A DNA stretch of 60,000 nucleotides from Branchiostoma floridae (taxonomy: Eukaryota > Chordata > Leptocardii > Amphioxiformes > Branchiostomatidae): NCBI RefSeq assembly GCF_000003815.2, contig NC_049989.1, positions 19,417,165-19,477,164 on the forward strand, given 5' to 3'. A program made the position numbers and the translations under genes. Positions within the stretch are counted from its first letter, which is position 1. Each line of letters starts with the position of its first letter. Positions 12,001 through 21,372 of this stretch are shown here, piece by piece. Under the pieces are notes generated by a model. The model saw nothing but the letters and a program-made list of their open reading frames with translations. It was not told the DNA's origin and did no database searches.

Positions 12001-15000
12001 ACTATAGCCTTCAGTTCAGAAGGGCAGTCGTCTGAGTTCAAAAATGAAAATTAAGCTTATTTACAGTGCCACCTTTAGGTCCTTGAATTGAAAATGTCTG
12101 CCTAATTTGGAGACTTTTGTAATTAGAAGGAACAGGTAGGGTCTGATCTTTTTTTATTTTCCCAGTTCACCAGTTTAGTTGGCATGTGAGTTGTCAGGGC
12201 TCTTTTCTTGGAATTTGAGCTGATTGACCCGATTCTTTTCTAATATAGATAGTTATAAATCTAAAGAAAAGTTTTTGAATCTAAAGTTGAAATTCTGATT
12301 GGCACTTTGATGAAGTCTTGCTTTCTTGTTAAACATGCTAAATCCTATGGTGAGCATGAACTCTTGTGTCAGCCCTGTTTTAATTCTTGAAGCCAACACA
12401 ATCGGACACATATCCCCCATATTGCAATACTCCTACGAGTCCTAGCTATAGCCAGTATACTATAGGTGCTATCATGTACCTGGCCCTACTTCAGCCACAT
12501 TCCGAGGTGGTGTCATGTTACCATGGACAGGTACAGCCTTGTTCTACCTGTCTGTGGTAGACAGGTGTGGCTCTGCACACCTGTCAGCACCTGTACACAC
12601 ACCTGGGAATGACCTGTAGTACCCAGGCTCAGCCAAAATGGGACATTTCTCTCTATTTGTTCTTATTTGCACATATCACATGGATTAAAAACAAATTGAT
12701 ATACAGAATTGAAATATATGCGGGGGTGGGCAGAAGCCTACACAGCTTTTCTTGGGCCTCCCCCAGAATTAGATCACATAAAATAATTGCCTCCTTGATC
12801 TCGGTCAATAGATTTCTTTACGCATTTTGTACGTACTCAAAAACAGTGCTGTCTTAAATTTTTAGTTAAAGTTAAAGTTTGTCTTTTTTCCACTGCAAAT
12901 TTCATGATCTATGGTAGCTTTTTAAATACCTTAAATCAAAAACAAGAATACATAATATTACACAATGTATATCAACCAAGTGATATATACTTTTCTACAA
13001 GTCCAATTTTTGGAACTGAACCCAAATGTCCAGTCCTTGTCTTGTGTACAGACCTGCACACAGCACTATCCAGAAGTGTGGTACTTCTCACCCCCAAATC
13101 ATGGCTCTATTACAAATCTGACCTAACAAATACTAATTTCATGGTGTAAAAGTGTGAAATTCTGTGCCCTAAAATACCCAGCCCTTCCTGACCCCGATTC
13201 CGGGCCTGAGTCTGTCTGACACAGGTCTGGGAATTTCCCACCAGCCAGGAGAATAAACAAGAACGCACATTTTCCCTGTCATCTCTGAGGGAGAGACAGA
13301 AAAGCCCATTTATGTCAGCCATAAGCTGGCTATAGGTGACCTCACCACACAGACATGCAGGCCAGGAACTAACGTGATTCAACAAAAATGTCCGCACAAC
13401 TTTGTGACAGGGTCAGAAAAGTTTTCAAAAATTCACTAGCCCTATACTGTATACATACTATAGCCATTAGGCAAAGTACATTAAAAAAATCTACTGTCCA
13501 GAACCAGCTTTTCACTGGCCCAAAAAATGTAAATGACAACGTATATTTCCTTGGATTTTTCTGAAAATAATTTCATGAGGTTGGTGAACCAGCAGGAAAT
13601 GGAGAACTTGTGGTGGTTTTGGGTTTGCAGAGAAGCGACCACCACGAAAACTGCAAACATAACAAGAAATCAATTAGGGACAAAACATTTCTGAATTAAG
13701 TCACAGCCAGCGTTTATCTTTCAACGACCATCTGTCACCATCAATGATCAAGTAACAGATTTTTACTTGCAACAAGGAGGTCCTTTGATTTATTTTCAAT
13801 AAAAAAGACTTAATACACTTTGAAACATGCAATTGTTCCAGAAGGTTTTGGGTCATTACAACTTGAGAAGGATCAGAGGACTGATCGAAAGCTTGTTGGT
13901 AAGCGCTTTACTTTGTGTATGGATATAAAGTGTTAAAATTGCAACATAATTTGCAATTGTAAGTTTCTGTAACTATTATTATATATGTGTAGGAATCTTC
14001 CTGCTTCATAACTACACACATATAATCCCACATCTATACATAATCATTACATACATGATCTATACATATAGACGGAAAAATCAGCCCAGTAAACTCATAA
14101 GATTGGGCATGTACTAATAACGCCCAAGCACTTCCACTTGCCCAAGGCAACCTGGCAAATGGATTTGTCCAACCCTGCTTGACACGTACTACTAGCAGGT
14201 TACTTACTAGTAGTACTGTACAGTTTTTTTCATCATTTGACTATTTGTGTCAGACTGCAAGATTTTGCAATTGGAGGTTGTGATATATTGGCTTCCTGCA
14301 TTTCTAATTTCCTGTAATAACTATGAGTATGATACAACCAACTTAAATGTCTTGAAATTTGAATGCACAACATTCCATGTGCATGGCTGACATAACAAGG
14401 TTAAGGCGTTCTTAATCTAGTTGCGCTTCCTGGAAACACTTCCTATCCTGTATGGCACTTCCGGGACTGTGCAACGCCCCACCAGTCAGGTTTTTAGCCA
14501 GGCATGCGTCCAAGCGTCCTTTGGACGCACTACTATAAAAATGATAAGAAATCAGACACCCTGGATGCCTAAAGTAAACCCTTACCTGGGGAGTCTGACA
14601 AGCATAAAATTCTGATTGACCAGGGATGCTTCACATGTGACCTGTCTGACATTACTAGTAACTTTGCAGTAATCCACAAAATTTGCCCATCAAAACGCAG
14701 GAACTGGTTATGAATTTTTTTAAAATTTTGGAAGGATTTCCCCAGACAACCTACAATATTTGTACCTGCAGCACTGGCCGCATGGCAAGAAATTTGGACC
14801 CCCTATGACTAGTAAGAGTATGATAACATCCTATTCCTAGCTCAAAGCCTGCCACCAGTACAAGGTTTCGTATAAGTAAAAAGTAACTTTTCGGATATTA
14901 CAGTCGGAAGCACTTTCCATAATGGTCAGTACAATTGCCGAAGTTTAACCTGTTTTACTTTTGTAATCTACCAAAAACACTTGACAAATTATAATGGTCA

Positions 15001-15938
15001 AGTTGTAGGCTACTTTAATAGGGGAAACTTAAGATCTCGAATGCCATGATGCACACGGTAAAAAAGACTTCAGGCACTGAGGCAAGCCAGGGACACTCAA
15101 GAGAAAAAGGGGGACCTTCACGCTCTACAAATGCAAAAACCGTTATACACATACTTTTATAATACAGCTAATGCAGCTTTCAACGACTCTGTAGAAGGCT
15201 AGGACTATCATCCTTCCATGCAGAGGCGCCATGGCCTGGCTGGAAATAATAGTGTGCACTTTTGTGCAGCCAAATTTGAAGCTATGCGACTAATTCTGTA
15301 ACCTGAATATCTATGTAAGGTGCTATTGCCCACTAGTATACAGCATATTGTTGACATTCAAGTGTCATAAAAAAGGAAACCTAAATTGTTTGCATTTTGA
15401 AGTCAGCTAAGCCAGGTCTAGAGTCAGATTCGACTTCTAAAGAAACTTTAGAAAGGCAGTACATTCTGCAGTCTCAGGCTTTGCTCACGTTCTACTTGAT
15501 TTCATGCTTTGCACCATTTTCTTTTATAACGTTATAGTATATGTGCTTAAAATGAATTTCGATCCCTGCGTTACGAACTTCCGACCAACATCTGCTTGGA
15601 GAGTACTACGGGGCCTTGTCAAAAATGCTTTGTTGCTTGAGCGACAAGCACAGAAAGTTGCCCCCCTCCCTCTACATTCCAGTGTGATATTTCAGCCACA
15701 CAGTAAGCCATTATTCTGTACAATCAGCCCCACAGACAGCCACTGTGATCAGGACCCGTCTGTATTTACTTTCGTCGCTCCAATATTTTTGTTATGAGAG
15801 AAGCGCAAACGGCCCGGCCCAAAAACCGGAATTCGATCGGCCCAACTTTACCTGAAATCTCTCGAAATTTTGCCTCTCGGCGTCCAAACTGTTGGACGAC
15901 TGCCGTCGACTTAACACTCTGGACATGGAAATGGACAT
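43..15938 (-). CDS. HIP1: Huntingtin-interacting protein 1 / HIP1-related (5' part, 18 exons, continues off left edge)
   Basis: Endocytic adaptor that binds phosphoinositides, clathrin and actin at coated pits. Coding exons, in transcript order: 15852-15938, 11389-11595, 10483-10539, 9796-9876, 9229-9305, 8767-8828, 6679-6819, 5991-6048, 5492-5567, 4928-5050, 4416-4508, 3203-3308, 2571-2658, 1916-2032, 1392-1449, 1114-1203, 585-671, 43-150. All have AG/GT borders with matching phases, apart from a lesion in exon 13. Exon 1 (29 aa) has the MSxS...RVLSRR type of start. Exons 2-9 encode the ANTH domain; recognisable pieces are VPVKEKH, GTHQEKGA, WKFCHVLHKLLREGH, GQCRIAPL and LMFKLHSC. Exon 10 holds EHIAPVVV and an acidic SLVDTD where vertebrate HIP1 has its LMDMD clathrin box. 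Exons 11-16 are coiled coil. Exons 17-18 match the region before the talin-like THATCH domain, which would lie left of the window. HIP1 and HIP1R cannot be separated here; it may be the pre-duplication ortholog. About 572 of an expected ~1,000-1,100 residues are present. Intron 1 is over 4 kb. Confidence 0.95.
2571..2658 (-). CDS. HIP1: HIP1 exon 13 with apparent 1-bp deletion
   Basis: The acceptor TTCTAG and donor GTAAG are good, but the exon cannot be read through in one frame. Entering in phase from exon 12 gives RANKSEEK and then a stop. The 3' two-thirds reads VTKMKDVYTKLREEHIVLLRK in the frame required by exon 14. Adding one A in an AAAA run near 2627 would align the whole exon, residue for residue, with the coiled-coil segment of vertebrate HIP1 ending DLLRK. 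A sequencing or assembly error is the simplest reading; a true null allele is possible. Confidence 0.8.
2950..3160 (+). mobile_element. Possible LINE reverse-transcriptase 3' remnant in HIP1 intron 12
   Basis: An open frame on the strand opposite to HIP1 reads SLKKSFTYRTTSKWNQLAHVL. This resembles the 'YRTxxxWNxLP' motif near the C-terminus of many chordate non-LTR retrotransposon polyproteins. No RT core is present, so this would be a 5'-truncated copy. Confidence 0.35.
4547..4646. other. Assembly gap (100 N)
   Basis: A run of 100 N in the intron between HIP1 exons 10b and 11. The round size suggests a gap of unknown length. Open reading frames that span it are meaningless. Confidence 0.99.
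4766..4888 (-). CDS. HIP1: HIP1 exon 10b, tandem copy of exon 10 (candidate alternative exon)
   Basis: Exactly 123 bp with acceptor TTTTATTTTAG and donor GTACAC, phase 0-0, so it is interchangeable with exon 10 in frame. Residues from LHCQDYSEHI to the end are identical, with three silent differences. The first seven residues differ (RVQSSSL instead of EPPNFLL). It could be mutually exclusive with exon 10, included in tandem, or a product of allele mis-assembly. It lies about 120 bp from an N gap, which favours caution. Confidence 0.6.
4928..5050 (-). CDS. HIP1: HIP1 exon 10 (post-ANTH, clathrin-box region)
   Basis: A 41-codon phase 0-0 exon with acceptor TTGACAG and donor GTACAC. It starts EPPNFLLHCQDYSEHI, matching the PPNFL...EHIKPVVV segment of HIP1 proteins, and ends SLVDTDISPQ. 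It is followed 3' by a near-identical second copy at 4766-4888. Confidence 0.9.
5283..5346 (-). repeat. tRNA-derived SINE head
   Basis: On the minus strand the sequence reads like a tRNA: an A-box-like TGGCCAAGTGGGTAG, then about 30 nt later a B box GGTTCGAGTC. No perfect acceptor stem is seen, and it sits in a HIP1 intron, so a pol III-type SINE fragment is more likely than a working tRNA gene. Confidence 0.55.
6390..6462 (-). repeat. tRNA-derived SINE head
   Basis: The minus strand has an A-box-like TGGCGTAATCGG and a B-box-like GGGTTGGAAACC with a hairpin (TTGGGCTCAGGCCCAA) at the anticodon-arm position. The B box departs from GGTTCGA, as expected for a decayed SINE. An A-rich stretch lies next to it. 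Confidence 0.5.
7141..7287. mobile_element. Foldback MITE with duplicated flanks
   Basis: Arms at about 7160-7192 and 7255-7287 are near-perfect inverted repeats (ATACATATTGAAG...CTGTCATACAA). The insertion is bracketed by direct copies of TATACCAGTGGCAT, at about 7124-7137 and 7284-7297. An uninterrupted relative of the host sequence (GGGCGAGCCTAA.GGTAT..GCATTGTGTG) occurs near 29,621, so the element appears to have inserted into an older repeat. Confidence 0.7.
7602..7624 (+). repeat. (CAT)n microsatellite
   Basis: About eight tandem CAT triplets in a HIP1 intron. The poly-His or poly-Ile frames across it are artefacts of the repeat. Confidence 0.9.
7684..7849. mobile_element. hAT-like MITE, family A copy 1
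   Basis: Terminal inverted repeats TAATC.CCAAGCAGATCCTAC and the matching CTTGGAGATTA end, with further internal symmetry (AAGATAGTA / ATACTATCTT). It is flanked on both sides by CGACGGATC (7675-7683 and 7850-7858), a target-site duplication of 8-9 bp as made by hAT-type transposases. Confidence 0.8.
8126..8530. mobile_element. Long-TIR MITE, family B (TAGCCTGGGTACCAT) copy 1
   Basis: Starts TAGCCTGGGTACCAT and ends ATGGTACCCAGGCTA. The flanks are perfect 9-bp direct repeats ATGTTTGGG (8117-8125 and 8531-8539). A partially diverged sister with the same interior (CTAGAACCCATTCCTT) is at 32,891-33,349. It has no coding capacity, so it is a non-autonomous element. Confidence 0.85.
9489..9680. 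mobile_element. hAT-like MITE, family A copy 2
   Basis: Begins TAATCTCCAAGCAGATCGTA and ends in the inverted CTGGAGATTA, with internal AAGATAGTATCAAA / TTGACACTATCTTAT arms. Perfect 8-bp target duplication GACATTTC at 9481-9488 and 9681-9688. Confidence 0.85.
9900..9990 (+). repeat. Possible tRNA-derived SINE fragment
   Basis: TAGCTGTTAGTGACG resembles an A box, and GAGTTTCAATCCC, 36 nt further on, resembles a B box. It is degenerate and supported only by this motif pair. Confidence 0.35.
10126..10211. mobile_element. hAT-like MITE, family A copy 3 (short)
   Basis: Starts TAATCTC and ends CTGCTTGGAGATTA, with the AAGGTAGTATCAAA interior of family A but an internal deletion. The flanks TGTGTAGCT and TGTGTACTC look like a decayed target duplication. 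It is the third copy within 2.6 kb of HIP1 introns. Confidence 0.7.
10906..11125 (+). repeat. Dispersed repeat R1, HIP1 intron copy
   Basis: Shares TCCAGTTGCTTGAGTAATTG, a GTCATTAAGAACAT block, a TATTCAATCTTTT block and a terminal TTTCTTACTTCGGCAGGT with the repeats at 58,060-58,900. The last block resembles a 3' splice site in both places. Confidence 0.7.
11175..11360 (-). repeat. tRNA-derived SINE
   Basis: On the minus strand, TGGCGCAACGGCTAGAGCG (A box) is followed by GAGTTCGATACTTGCC (B box), a clear tRNA-type pol III promoter without a proper acceptor stem. It lies immediately downstream of HIP1 exon 2's donor. Confidence 0.65.
11389..11595 (-). CDS. HIP1: HIP1 exon 2 (start of ANTH domain)
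   Basis: A 69-codon exon, phase 0 at both ends, with acceptor CCCCCAG and donor GTGGGT. It begins ALSINKAINP and ends LLREGHSH. It contains the KEKH basic patch that in ANTH proteins lies near the phosphoinositide-binding surface, and the WKFCHVLHK helix. It is the most conserved exon visible and anchors the gene assignment. A truncated copy lies directly upstream in transcript order (11,650-11,769). Confidence 0.95.
11643..11769 (-). pseudogene. Truncated tandem copy of HIP1 exon 2 (exon 2b)
   Basis: It has its own acceptor (TCCCTAG) and reads the same residues as exon 2 from ALSINKAI through GAATFWKI, then diverges to FQ and a TAA stop with no donor before it. Differences from exon 2 within the shared stretch are silent third-position changes (for example GTG/GTA, TGT/TGC, CGC/CGT). 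The duplicated unit also includes upstream intron, since a 'gtgt(t/c)actagt' tract follows both copies, giving a period of about 175 bp. It could be a poison exon, a recent dead duplicate, or two alleles assembled in tandem. Confidence 0.8.
12000..15851 (-). other. HIP1 intron 1, mostly featureless
   Basis: AT-rich intronic sequence between exon 1 and the exon 2 copies. I see one block near 14,790-14,865 (TTGGACCCCCTATGACTAGT ... CTAGCTCAAAGCCTG) that matches the intron ends beside HIP1 exons 10 and 10b, and a short palindrome around the ATATGTGTAG/CTACACACATAT pair near 13,983-14,023. No convincing exon was found. Confidence 0.6.
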
Positions 15939-16945
15939 CTTTGCTCGCTCAGGACCTGTAGAAATCCTCGGAAAGCTGGAAGAAAGAATCTGAGAAGGGA
16001 TCGCGAACCCGTCAGGCGTTATTCACTTCCCGCATGATTTGCTCAGTCAAATACCGGAAGTCTGCGCAAGGGAAGATGGGATATAAAACATCACCGTTTC
16101 ACAGCGTCGTCTATCGATTCTGAATTTTATTACAAGTAAAGGCACGTAAGTGGCTCGAGGTTTGCGGAAAAAGCTGAGCTCGATCAGCAGCTGGACTGGC
16201 TTTCTTGCCAGGCTATCTTTCTTTGGCCGCAAGGGTATGCATAGCCTCTAACGTTAATAGATTTTATCTAGAACAGGATAAATGGCAATTCCAGCTATTA
16301 AGGGTGAACTGGAAAGAAGAAAACAAACAATCTTTATTGACACGACAAAAGTACAGCGACTTTCGTAAGGTCTACATGTATAACAACTACTTACAGTAGT
16401 AAAAAAAAGTAGTAAACATACTCAACAAATACATTTTTCCCATCTACCCCCCACAAGTTCTCTCCAATACTTACCAAGCCTCACCGTTTTCAAGTCGCAG
16501 TTCAAGTCCACCCCTTTAATCTTACTCATTCACCTGGAGGAAATATGAAGCAAGGGTGTACAAGGCCAAGACTGAAATGACTCTTGTCTTTCGTCTGTTG
16601 GCTGCTCCCCCCCTCCTGCTGGCTGCAGTATGTAGGAGTAGCCCAGATATGTGCCCTAGTAGGAGTGGTCCGGTATTGCTTGTAGGTTTTTCTCTTAACT
16701 CAGAAATAAATCCAATGGCAACACTCATCCGTACAGAAGAGTTAAGAAATGCAATCTGGTAAAAACTGACACAGGCATCCATCAGACACTTGTCACCGTG
16801 ATACGAGGAAACCGTGTGGACCAACAGAAATGAGAAGCTGGAACGGGAGATGCCTCAAATCTACAGGAAGTTCATGCACATGGAGCGGGACAAAACAATA
16901 CCAGGTCTGGCTCCAGATGAACAGCCACCAGTGGGAAACCAACAC

Positions 16946-17987
16946 GGGTTTGCTTAAAAGGCTGGGCTGTCTACCAGGCCAGGCTACCTGGCCTGTCTAC
17001 CTGGCCTGGCTATCACGTCAGGCTACTCAGATCCCCCCATTCATAGCCCCATCATGTGGCACTCAGCCAAAATAGCTGATTGACAGGCATAGTAATTGCT
17101 AATCTTCAACACTGCCAGTGCCCTGAGGTTGGCCTGTCCACTGGCTGAACCCTTCGGGAATGTGTCTGGGAGGCCTTCCTTGCAGCTGTCAGGAACGCAT
17201 TCAAGTACTGTACCAGTACTGTGTTTGGTAAATGCTTTAGGGTGTTAGACCTAGAAAACAGAGGTCCTGGGTTCAAATCCTTTGACATGTCACAAAATCT
17301 GTGCTGTTAACAGTACTTTCCCCACTCCAACTTGTACAAGGGGGTTGGAGAGATTATTGGCAGTGGAAGGAGAGGATTGGGCTCTGTCCTGGACACAAAA
17401 ATTGTACAGTGGATAAGAATCCACAGCCTCAAAAATGCTATGTGACTACTAAGATTTTATATGTCAACATGGCATACTAGCATAGAGAACAAGGAGGTAC
17501 ATGTAATTATACCCCCCTTGGTCAGTACAAGTTTAGCTTTACAGTGAGCAAGTGATTTATGCTCTCCCTTCTTGTTGCACAAGCTGAGATAGTTTCTGTT
17601 CTAGAAGATAGATATTCAATAAAGAAACAAATTTCTGTTGCTGGCAAGCCCATTCTTATACACACACACACACGCACACACATTTACACACCCACAAACA
17701 TACACAAACACAGTGCTGGTACTTGTGTTCCTGACATGCTGCAAGCAAGGCCTCCCAGACACATTCCCGAAGGGCCCAGCCAGTGGTGGACAGGGCAACC
17801 TTGGGTCACTGGCACTAGCAGGGTTGGAGATCAGCAATTACTATGCCTGTCAATCAGCTATTTTGGCTGAGTGCCATATGATGGGGCTATGAATGGGGGG
17901 ATCTGAGTAGCCTGACGTGATAGCCAGGCCAGGTAGACAGGCCAGGTAGCCTGGCCTGGTAGACAGCCCAGCCTTTTAAGCGAACCC
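16946..17987. mobile_element. Long-TIR (MULE-like) non-autonomous transposon, 1,042 bp
   Basis: Inverted arms of about 245-275 bp (left from 16,946, right ending 17,987) begin GGGTTTGCTTAAAAGGCTGG and are very similar. The ~475-bp loop holds a (CA)n tract and a tRNA-like SINE piece but no transposase. Perfect 9-bp target duplication AACCAACAC at 16,937-16,945 and 17,988-17,996. Long TIRs plus a 9-bp duplication suit Mutator-like elements; hAT (8 bp) fits less well. Confidence 0.9.
17206..17290 (+). repeat. tRNA-like SINE fragment inside the transposon loop
   Basis: GGGTTCAAATCC is a good B box; the A box is weak (GCTTTAGGGTGTTAGACC). It lies between the inverted arms of the 1,042-bp element, so it arrived with or inside that element. 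Confidence 0.4.
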
Positions 17988-18435
17988 AACCAACACTACA
18001 TCACCCATGATGCCCATGGAATGGCTGGGCCTGACCCCCGCATATGTTGTACATCCTCCTGCAATTACACCAGTCCTGCAGCTTTGGAATTTTTTAAGCA
18101 ATAGGCAATAAACAAATATCCTGTAATTATAAGGATAATTGTGCCCTCCAGGATGTGATGTCGTCAAAGAGCTATTGAGGACTTCCATCTCAGGGACACA
18201 AATGATGCACAGAGGACATTTTCTGGACCAGGTGCTCTGGATAAGCAATGTGAATGAATAATAAAACCTAACTATTTAAGGTGCACAGAAAAAAATATAT
18301 GGCGGGGGGGGGGTATTTTCCTAATATTAAATGATAGGAAAATGTCAGCAAAACTGAACAGTTCCAACTTTACAAGTCCACAGCGCTTTTAAAAATCTGA
18401 AATTATATTAGGCTAAATAACTTGAAAAATTTGAC

Positions 18436-18803
18436 GTGGTACTTGGGTGTGGTATAGATGTCATGTTGCCATGGCAACGAGGGGAAGGTCTGGCGGCTAT
18501 CCCGCCTACTCGCCACATGCCAATACCGTCCGTGACAACCACTCGCATCAGTACAGAACTCTACGACCCAACCGTGACACTACACAATATGCCTTTTACG
18601 CCAGGTCAATTCCCGAGTGGAACAGCCTCTCCACCCATATTGTTGACATCCCCTCACTGGACACATTCAAGAGCAAGATTTTCGAAATCAAATGTATGAT
18701 GTCACCACAGACATATCTGTACACCCTTAGAATAGAGACACTGCAGATGATTGCTTTCAAGACAGATGGCGCATTCGAAAATGTCATTCGATCGCCCTCG
18801 TGA
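18436..18803 (+). mobile_element. LINE (CR1/L2-like) 3'-terminal fragment
   Basis: The 118-codon frame reads YRTLRPNRDTTQYAFYARSI, then PEWNSLSTHIVDIPSLDTFK, the C-terminal signature of chordate non-LTR retrotransposon polyproteins after the RT domain. Endonuclease and RT core are absent, so this is a 5'-truncated copy. It contains the palindrome GTTGCCATGGCAAC (18,466-18,479), an RFX-type site. Confidence 0.8.
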
Positions 18804-18844
18804 TCACGCCATTCGTGACGTCAGCTTCAGACAATCAACACACC

Positions 18845-19011
18845 CATATAAGTAAGACTAATCAAACCTTGTTGTCGCAATCCGCTGTGGATCGGCCTGA
18901 CGGAGCTCGCATCCGGGAGGCACAACTGCAACAAGAAAACTCAACAGTTCTTCGTGACTCCCTTGCCTAGAAAGGATGCACCAACTGAAAATATTCTAAT
19001 CAGCTTGAAAG
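18845..19011 (+). promoter_or_regulatory. Possible promoter and 5' UTR exon of the LRR receptor gene
   Basis: CATATAAG at about 18,844 could be a TATA element. About 165 nt downstream lies a strong donor, AAAG|GTAAGT (after 19,011). A matching acceptor, TTCCTTTGCTCAG (ends 21,359), sits just before the LRR start codon. This would give a 5' UTR intron of about 2.35 kb. Inference from splice motifs only. Confidence 0.25.
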
Positions 19012-21359
19012 GTAAGTTTAGATAAACCTTAAGGTAAGTGCATTCTCAAAGTAAGTCTCCTCGTGACGATTAGTTAATTATGCATGATGTGGAGCGAGGC
19101 GGTTAAAAACAGCCGAAATAAATGTTGGTGAGAAAGTACTATAGTTGTACAAAAGGAGGTTTATTTTCAAATAACTTACCAACCTAATGGACCTTTTTAC
19201 GGTATCAAATCACGTACAAATGTATGTTGTAAGCTGTAAGTTGTCCTGACCGCACGTGAGGAGGAGAATCTCGCTCAGGGTAGGATTATAAGTCTTAGCT
19301 TGGCTGAAAATGAACCCACCAAACACAGGACAGCCCGAGTTGCCATATTTGTAAAATGACCCAAAACATAGAACCGCACATTATGTAGGTAAGATATTGG
19401 TGGGGCCTTAAAGATAGTGCACCAGATTTTTGTTCTTTCTTTCGTCTTGTATAGTCCAGACAGTGGAATACTTGGCACTGAATGAAACGAAATTTATACT
19501 TCAAATTATATGTGCCCACAGTGCCAAAAGACTTAAGATAGTGAAACCACCAAATACAATCCGATTCTTGCCGTTCTCATGCTCTCTCCGGTTTGATATC
19601 TTGATTTTCGGACGCACTGCTTCATATATGCTGCATTGAAAAAAAAAACAATAAAAAAGATCACAGGCATCTGACATATGCTGGCAATGCTGTGATTTTG
19701 GTACAGAGAGTTGAAGAATGTCCTTTTCTGCCATGTTGGACAAGTATTCCATCGATAAATCATAAATAAATTTTGTAGTTTAAAATTGTATTCCTTGAAA
19801 TATCGACCAGCCTTGTACGTTAAAATTGGATTTATTACACTACTGCCTGTTCCTCTTACACATGTATATAAACACTTTATGTTATATAATATCATTTTAT
19901 ATTATTATATTATCCATGTTTTATATCCCCTCTCTTCCTTATCATACTGAAAAATCCGAGAACCAAGAAATGACAAAAACGTGACCTGGTCCCGAGCTCC
20001 TTCTCTGGAAGGTGTGAAGGTCATGAAAATGTTGTCAATAAAAACCAAAAAGAAGGAGTAAACAACCTCCATGTTAATATTAATTTCAAAAAGCACAGCT
20101 TCAGACAATCATGCCACTCCTGAAAGGTCCAAGCGTCGTCATGAAAATTTTAATGAAAAGCAAAAGGAGTAAAAAGCCCCCATGTTGACATAATGAAACA
20201 CGTCTTCAATCAACGCAATCATACCAGAGAGACTAATGCATCACTGAACAGCTATTGAAGCACATTCCACAAAAACATCAGTCACAATTCTTAAACAATG
20301 CTGATATTGCCACCATGCTAGCGCTGTTCTGCAATTAGTTCGAAATTTTTTTGTATTTTGTATTTAGTATAGACTGCATTTCCTTTCATGTTAGTCTAGC
20401 TATATGTTGCCATTATTCTACCGATGGTTTGCAGTTAGTTCAAATGGTTTGTTTCTGTATAGTTTGTCGGAATTTCCTTTCTTGCTCCTTTAGCTATGTG
20501 GGTAATCTTATATGTATAGATAAGCCACAATAAGTCTAACTTTTACCTGTATAATATTATCTTGCATCCAATTGTTGTGTTTGGATATAAATTATAATTC
20601 CATTAATTTCTGTTGTTCTAGATAAATGTGCAAATGATAAATTCTAAATATATTGGCAACTATTCTCGTATGTTAGTTTTTGCATAGCAACGAGATACAT
20701 TCAACTATATAATGTTCTTATTATCAAAACAAATGGCAGTATACTAAAGCAAATACAGACAAGCAAGGCACAAGAATGTCCGTTTTCCAACATATGCTGT
20801 TACCAAAACCTCTACTTAGCAGCTGTAGCGCTGTGCTTCATGCCATTTACAATACGGAATGATGACGAGTAGCGCTGAGGTGGGTGTTAAAATTCTGTAG
20901 TTCTCTGGATTTCACAATGTTCTGCGGAAGTGAGTCCCACCTCTTTACTGTAGCAGGGAAAGAGGGACCTGACTAACATAACAAAGTAATGTAAGAGGAA
21001 GCACGTAGTATGAAAAATCGTATGACGTGTGAAGAATCAACTTTGTATTCAATTGAATTGTAAAAGATACCCCAAGTCAGTCTGCTAGCTACTGTTTTTT
21101 ATGATTGAAAAAAACTATTTAGTTGTATTAAAAATACTGATTGTTGACAGTAAGTCTCTGGCAAGAATACTTAAGGCATCAATGTGGACGAAGACTGAAA
21201 TACATTATGTTGAATTCACTACCTACAATGAGAACAATACATATATAAGAGGGCAAAAAGTGAAAATTAGTATGAAAATCAAACAGGTAATTCCGAACTT
21301 AAAATCATTTTGAACTTCCTGTTAATCTATCAGAAAAGCCTTTCGGTTCCTTTGCTCAG
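19012..21359 (+). other. Gene-free stretch upstream of the LRR gene
   Basis: AT-rich sequence without convincing exons. Two related blocks around 20,036-20,115 and 20,150-20,230 (AAGGAGTAAA..CCTCCATGTT.., then TCA..CAATCAT.CCA) look like a decayed direct repeat. May be intron if the upstream 5' UTR exon is real. Confidence 0.5.
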
Positions 21360-21372
21360 GTAGCCAGACACC

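Larger units (their letters stand above)
16802..18104 (+). pseudogene. Protein-like open segment interrupted by a transposon
   Basis: The frame 16,802-16,945 reads YEETVWTNRNEKLEREMPQI and on through YRKFMHMERDKTIPGLAPDE, which looks like real coding sequence. A transposon (16,946-17,987) breaks it at GNQH. Beyond the second target-duplication copy the same frame resumes at 17,997 with YITHDAHGMAGPDPR and runs to a TAG at about 18,102-18,104. Because the left part is exactly 48 codons, skipping the element plus one 9-bp copy restores the frame. Possible acceptor at 16,806-16,807. I do not recognise the family. It is either an exon of an unseen gene hit by the insertion or an old processed fragment. 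Confidence 0.5.
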
